Shown piece by piece: positions 60,829-64,000 of a DNA stretch of 64,000 nt; the first letter of the stretch is position 1; each line of letters starts with the position of its first letter. The stretch comes from CAWCBG01 sp963793845 (GTDB lineage Bacteria > Acidobacteriota > Terriglobia > Terriglobales > Acidobacteriaceae). The stretch lies in contig CAWCBG010000011.1 in assembly GCA_963793845.1 (NCBI GenBank), positions 1 to 64,000 on the forward strand, written 5' to 3'. Under the pieces are notes generated by a model. It worked only from the letters and a program-made list of their open reading frames with translations, did no database searches and was not told where the DNA came from. The position numbers and the translations under genes were made by a program.

Positions 60829-62172
60829 ATGGAAACCTTTCTCGGCCGCTATAAGAACCTGATTGTGCTGGCGGCCATCCTGTTCGCCCAAATCATCGCT
60901 CTGGCGGTTCAAGTGAAGCTTCCGGCGCAGGACGGTTCGACACGCCTGATCCGTCTGTGGGCCGTCGCCGCGATTACTCCGTTTGAGAAGGCCGTCATCT
61001 ATAGCGAGAACTGGGTGCGCGACACCTGGCACGGTTACATCTACCTGCGCGATGTACGAAAGGAAAACCAGCAACTACGCGATCAGATTGAGCGCATGAA
61101 GCTCGACGAGGTGCGCCTCTCCGAGGATGCCAACATGGCCCGCCGGGTTCAGACGCTGCTCGGCTTCAAAGAGCAGTACCTGGATACGACCGTAGCGGCA
61201 CAGGTGATCGGCACCAGCGGCAGTGAACAGTCGCCGGTGATTTACATCGACAAAGGCTCCAGCGACGGTATCAAGCCCGACATGGCGGTCATCACGCCTA
61301 CCGGCATCGTCGGCAAGATCGTACAGGTATTTCCCGGCTCGTCGCAGGTGCGCCCGATCAACGATACCCAGAGCGGCGTGGGAGTGGCTCTGAAGGACAC
61401 GCGCCTGCAAGGCATTCTGAAAGGCGGCGGTAACGGAGCGACCACGATACATTACATCATGAGCGACGAGAAAGTCGTTCCGGGAGAAGACGTGATCACC
61501 AGCGGCGGAGATGGCATCTTCCCCAAGGGCCTGCCGGTGGGGAAAGTTGTCTCGGTAGAGCCGGGCAAGGATTTGTTTCTGAACATTCGGGTGATTCCGT
61601 CGGCCCAGCTTGACCGGTTGGAGGATGTGCTGGTTATAACCAAGATGCTGGAGAAGCCTCCTGACACGAAGGACCTGGGGCCGATCCGCGCGGCTGATAT
61701 TCTGGCCGACCGCCTGCCTACGTACTCGACTCCGCCCCCAGCGAATGCCCCCACGAACGCCGCGCCCGGAACTGCGCCGGCGGGCGCTACCAGCGCGCCT
61801 GGAGTTGCGGTCACAACCAAGCCGAACCCCGACACCACCGCTGCGAGGACCGGCGCTGCAGGCGGATCTCAAACTCGAACCGCACCGCCGAATGCAACGA
61901 ACACTGTTGGGGTGACGCGACCAGCTACCTCGCCGGGCACGAATTCTGCTGTGCGCGCCCCGGCATCAGCCACTAAGCCCTTGAACAGCGGAACCACCGC
62001 GCAGGGTGCCGGCGCCGGTGTGAATGCCACAAAGCCAAATACGGTGAAGAGGGTAATCGTAGAGCCGGATCCCGACCCCAATCAGAAGCCGGCGCATAAG
62101 CCACCTTCCGATACTCAGGACCATACCAACCCCGCCACGACCCAGCCGGAGACCACTACTCCGCAGCGATGA
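60829..62172 (+). CDS. mreC: Rod-shape determining protein MreC
   Basis: From ATG 60829 the product has 447 residues. One membrane helix (YKNLIVLAAILFAQIIALAV) is followed by a coiled coil (about 70-115: VRKENQQLRDQIERMKLDEV) and the MreC double beta-barrel (VAAQVIGTSGSEQSPVIYID, GIVGKIVQVFPGSSQVRPIN, EDVITSGGDGIFPKGLPVGK). The last 150 residues are a Pro/Thr/Ala-rich tail that is unusual for the family and probably disordered or wall-spanning. MreC couples MreB to PBP2. It overlaps mreD by four bases. Confidence 0.95.
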   Translation: METFLGRYKNLIVLAAILFAQIIALAVQVKLPAQDGSTRLIRLWAVAAITPFEKAVIYSENWVRDTWHGYIYLRDVRKENQQLRDQIERMKLDEVRLSEDANMARRVQTLLGFKEQYLDTTVAAQVIGTSGSEQSPVIYIDKGSSDGIKPDMAVITPTGIVGKIVQVFPGSSQVRPINDTQSGVGVALKDTRLQGILKGGGNGATTIHYIMSDEKVVPGEDVITSGGDGIFPKGLPVGKVVSVEPGKDLFLNIRVIPSAQLDRLEDVLVITKMLEKPPDTKDLGPIRAADILADRLPTYSTPPPANAPTNAAPGTAPAGATSAPGVAVTTKPNPDTTAARTGAAGGSQTRTAPPNATNTVGVTRPATSPGTNSAVRAPASATKPLNSGTTAQGAGAGVNATKPNTVKRVIVEPDPDPNQKPAHKPPSDTQDHTNPATTQPETTTPQR

Positions 62173-62717
62173 CTACACGAACGATGCCTTTTCGCGGAAG
62201 CTACACCTCACGGGAGCAGGTTGCGGTCTACGAGTTCAACTGGCTCGCGACCATCCTGATTCCGCTGGTCGCGGTCTTCCTGCAGGCGTTTCTTCGGGTC
62301 CTGATCTCGGTTCCGTTCCTTCCGGTGATCGACCTTCCCATGATGGTGGTGATCTTCTTTGCGGTTGCACGCCGTAACCCGGTCAGCGGCTGCATTACCG
62401 GCGCGATCATTGGGCTGATGCAGGACCTGCTTGCCGGACCTAATCATCCGCTGGGGATGTACGGCATCGTTAACACCATCATCGGATTCGCGGCATCGTC
62501 GCTGGGCGTAAAGATCGACGTCGAGAATCCGGGATCGCGTTTCCTGATCACCTACGTCTTCTTCGTGATGCACCAGGGGATCTACTATGGCGTAGCTCAC
62601 GGCTTGCTGCGGCAGACCATGCAATGGAGCTGGAGTCACGTGGCCGTCTCGGCCCTGGCGAATGCCGTCCTGGCGCTGTTTGTCTTTAGCCTGCTGGACC
62701 GGTTCAAGCAGAGATAG
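62169..62717 (+). CDS. mreD: Rod-shape determining membrane protein MreD
   Basis: The 182-residue protein has five to six membrane helices (WLATILIPLVAVFLQAFLRV, VIDLPMMVVIFFAVARRNPV, GCITGAIIGLMQDLLAG, MYGIVNTIIGFAASSLG and a C-terminal pair). The segment GLMQDLLAGPNHPLGMYGI is the MreD hallmark. It starts by ATGA-type overlap with mreC. It is part of the elongasome scaffold in the inner membrane. Length is standard for the family. Confidence 0.93.
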   Translation: MTTRTMPFRGSYTSREQVAVYEFNWLATILIPLVAVFLQAFLRVLISVPFLPVIDLPMMVVIFFAVARRNPVSGCITGAIIGLMQDLLAGPNHPLGMYGIVNTIIGFAASSLGVKIDVENPGSRFLITYVFFVMHQGIYYGVAHGLLRQTMQWSWSHVAVSALANAVLALFVFSLLDRFKQR

Positions 62718-62759
62718 GAAGGATGGCTTGAAACCGCGGAAAAGGCGATGCTGGCAAAC

Positions 62760-63167
62760 TTAAAGTTGGAAGAAGACCGCAGGAGAAACGCCGAACTTAG
62801 CGCTCAGCCGTTCGATATGCTCCCTGGTTAGCTCTCGTTTGCCGTGCAGTATCTCCGAGGCAATGCTCTCAGTGCCGAAAACTTCCATCAGATCCTTCTG
62901 TCGCAAATCGTTGGCCTCCATCAAATGCCGGATAATGGCCACCGGCGAGGCGTCTAGAACCGGAGCATGCTTTGCTTCAAAATCCTCGATCAGCAGTACC
63001 AGCAGTTCGATGAGCTTTTTCTCAGCCGGGGTGACCGATTTTTTCCCGGTCAACTCTTCGAGTCGGCGAATGTAAGCCCGGTTCTGCCTCTGATCATGAA
63101 TGACCTCGGGTCTGGTCTCCGAGAGTAAAGCTGCATAATTCGCGGATATTGCGTTCATTTCTTCCAT
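62760..63167 (-). CDS. higA: HigA-like antitoxin
   Basis: The 135-residue protein ends in an XRE helix-turn-helix (about 85-132: VAIIRHLMEANDLRQKDLME, SIASEILHGKRELTREHIER, LSAKFGVSPAVFFQL), preceded by a helical toxin-binding region (EELTGKKSVTPAEKKLIELL). This is the C-terminal-HTH form seen in HigA antitoxins. It overlaps the toxin gene by 13 bases and follows it, the normal HigBA order. It should neutralise HigB and repress the operon. Confidence 0.92.
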   Translation of the reverse strand: MEEMNAISANYAALLSETRPEVIHDQRQNRAYIRRLEELTGKKSVTPAEKKLIELLVLLIEDFEAKHAPVLDASPVAIIRHLMEANDLRQKDLMEVFGTESIASEILHGKRELTREHIERLSAKFGVSPAVFFQL

Positions 63168-63442
63168 TTACCCCGGTCGTACTCTGCATGCGTCAGAAGG
63201 CGTTTGACAAAGATAATTTGCCACCGATATTCGATCTTGACGATCAGCCGATAGCTGTTGCCTTTGATATTGAACACCGTATAAGGCTCTATGAAATCGG
63301 CATGCGGGTACACTCTTCTTACGTCAACAAGGCTGTGCCAGTCTGCGAGCCTGGCAATCTTGTACCACTCTGAGATTGGCCCCTCAACGGAGGGATCCGC
63401 CGCAACGGCATCACGCCAGGCACTCTTGCTGATAACGCGCAT
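63155..63442 (-). CDS. higB: HigB-like mRNA interferase toxin
   Basis: The 95-residue protein matches HigB: MRVISKSAWRDAVAADPSVE, PHADFIEPYTVFNIKGNSYR, IVKIEYRWQIIFVKRLLTHA and EYDRGKWKK at the end. It has the RelE-like fold and the final YDRGKWKK is family-typical. HigB cleaves mRNA on the ribosome. The pair lies on the minus strand between mreD and mrdA, opposite to the cell-shape genes, which marks it as an insertion. Confidence 0.93.
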   Translation of the reverse strand: MRVISKSAWRDAVAADPSVEGPISEWYKIARLADWHSLVDVRRVYPHADFIEPYTVFNIKGNSYRLIVKIEYRWQIIFVKRLLTHAEYDRGKWKK

Positions 63443-63766
63443 CTAGGGAGATACCCGTGGCATGGTCCTCACCCATTATACTTCGCAATTCGCGAAGAAA
63501 AATACGCAGATAGGTGCGTTCCCCTAGATTTGCGAACGGCCAATGAATGAGGGGGTTACGTAGGCTTTGCGGGCCGCGCCGACGGTCCCAGGGATTACAA
63601 TCAGACCAGCGCCTTAACGGTCACGCACAAAATTCAGGAAGCATGGCTTCTCCAGGCTGTGGGCCGTCATCCCGGCCAGAGTACCTGATCTGCCAACTGG
63701 TTAACGAATTGACACGAAGTTTCACAACCATATAGCGGTAATCTGTTTAGTCGAGAGTCGTTCTTG
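63443..63766. other. Intergenic region upstream of mrdA
   Basis: The 324 bases between the higB start and mrdA contain no gene. They should hold the divergent promoters of higBA and mrdA. CGCAATTCGCGAAG near 63484-63497 contains a small palindrome. No repeat or RNA is recognised. Confidence 0.5.
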
Positions 63767-64000
63767 ATGTTTGGTCGCGAGGAAAAAGTCTCCCAATTCC
63801 GCCTCACCGCAGTGCAATACGTCCTGCTGGGAATTTTCCTCATTCTCGCCTTTGGACTGTGGCGGCTGCAGGTCGCTCGCAGCGACTACTATTCCTCACT
63901 AGCCGAGCAGAACCGTATCAAGCAAGTTCCAATCCTTGCGCCGCGCGGCAAGATTCTCGATCGCGAAGGCCGCATCATCGTCGACAACTATCCTTCGTTC
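63767..64000 (+). CDS. mrdA: Penicillin-binding protein 2 (MrdA), N-terminal part
   Basis: The frame from ATG 63767 runs to the window edge and gives 78 residues. They comprise a short cytoplasmic start, one membrane helix (VQYVLLGIFLILAFGLWRLQ) and the PBP2 N-terminal motif SLAEQNRIKQVPILAPRGKI then LDREGRIIVDNYPSF. PBP2 is the class B transpeptidase of the elongasome and its gene normally follows mreBCD. The rest lies to the right of the window. Confidence 0.93.
   Translation, partial: MFGREEKVSQFRLTAVQYVLLGIFLILAFGLWRLQVARSDYYSSLAEQNRIKQVPILAPRGKILDREGRIIVDNYPSF

Overview
The window reads as a chromosomal segment of an Acidobacteriota bacterium, most likely of the Terriglobia (subdivision 1) type, with the right-hand end of an integrated mobile element on its left. 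The evidence is the mix of genes: bacillithiol enzyme BshC, lipoproteins with Big_2 or Ig-like repeats, several secreted families typical of acidobacteria, a split MacB-type exporter, and dispersed palindromic intergenic repeats. No rRNA gene is present, so the assignment is an inference.

Positions 1-5869 belong to the mobile element. It carries small unknown genes, a heavily frameshifted VirD4/TraG coupling-protein gene, a divergent MobC-type gene with a possible transfer origin between them, a repeat-rich partition-site candidate, a ParA ATPase and a ribbon-helix-helix-like partner. It ends in the 3' half of a tRNA-Leu gene, the expected scar of integration into a tRNA. No integrase or relaxase lies in the window.

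Positions 5870-22500 hold assorted chromosomal genes: secreted proteins, a Big_2 lipoprotein behind a structured leader, a tiny metallothionein gene, an aminotransferase, a HigBA-like toxin-antitoxin pair, bshC, tmRNA, an ArsR/SRPBCC pair, rmuC and a DUF72 gene. Positions 22665-25562 hold the ribosome and tRNA maturation operon rpsP-khpA-rimM-trmD-rplS. A MacA/MacB-like exporter (27744-32218) follows.

Positions 33003-39229 form a seven-gene operon for coenzyme F420: flavin reductase, cofG, cofD, cofC, cofE, cofH and npdG, which together cover deazaflavin ring synthesis, side-chain attachment, glutamylation and reduction by NADPH. Then come a purine permease, a GH13 enzyme, the glycolytic genes gpmI and eno with a HicBA module between them, a bactofilin, a methyltransferase/FAD-oxidoreductase pair, a pentapeptide-repeat protein fused to a Rossmann-like domain, a large beta-propeller lipoprotein, and the cell-shape genes mreB-mreC-mreD-(higBA)-mrdA.

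Several genes, including the normally essential eno, are split by single-base frameshifts. Base-level errors in the assembly are therefore likely, and every frameshift call here should be read with that in mind.
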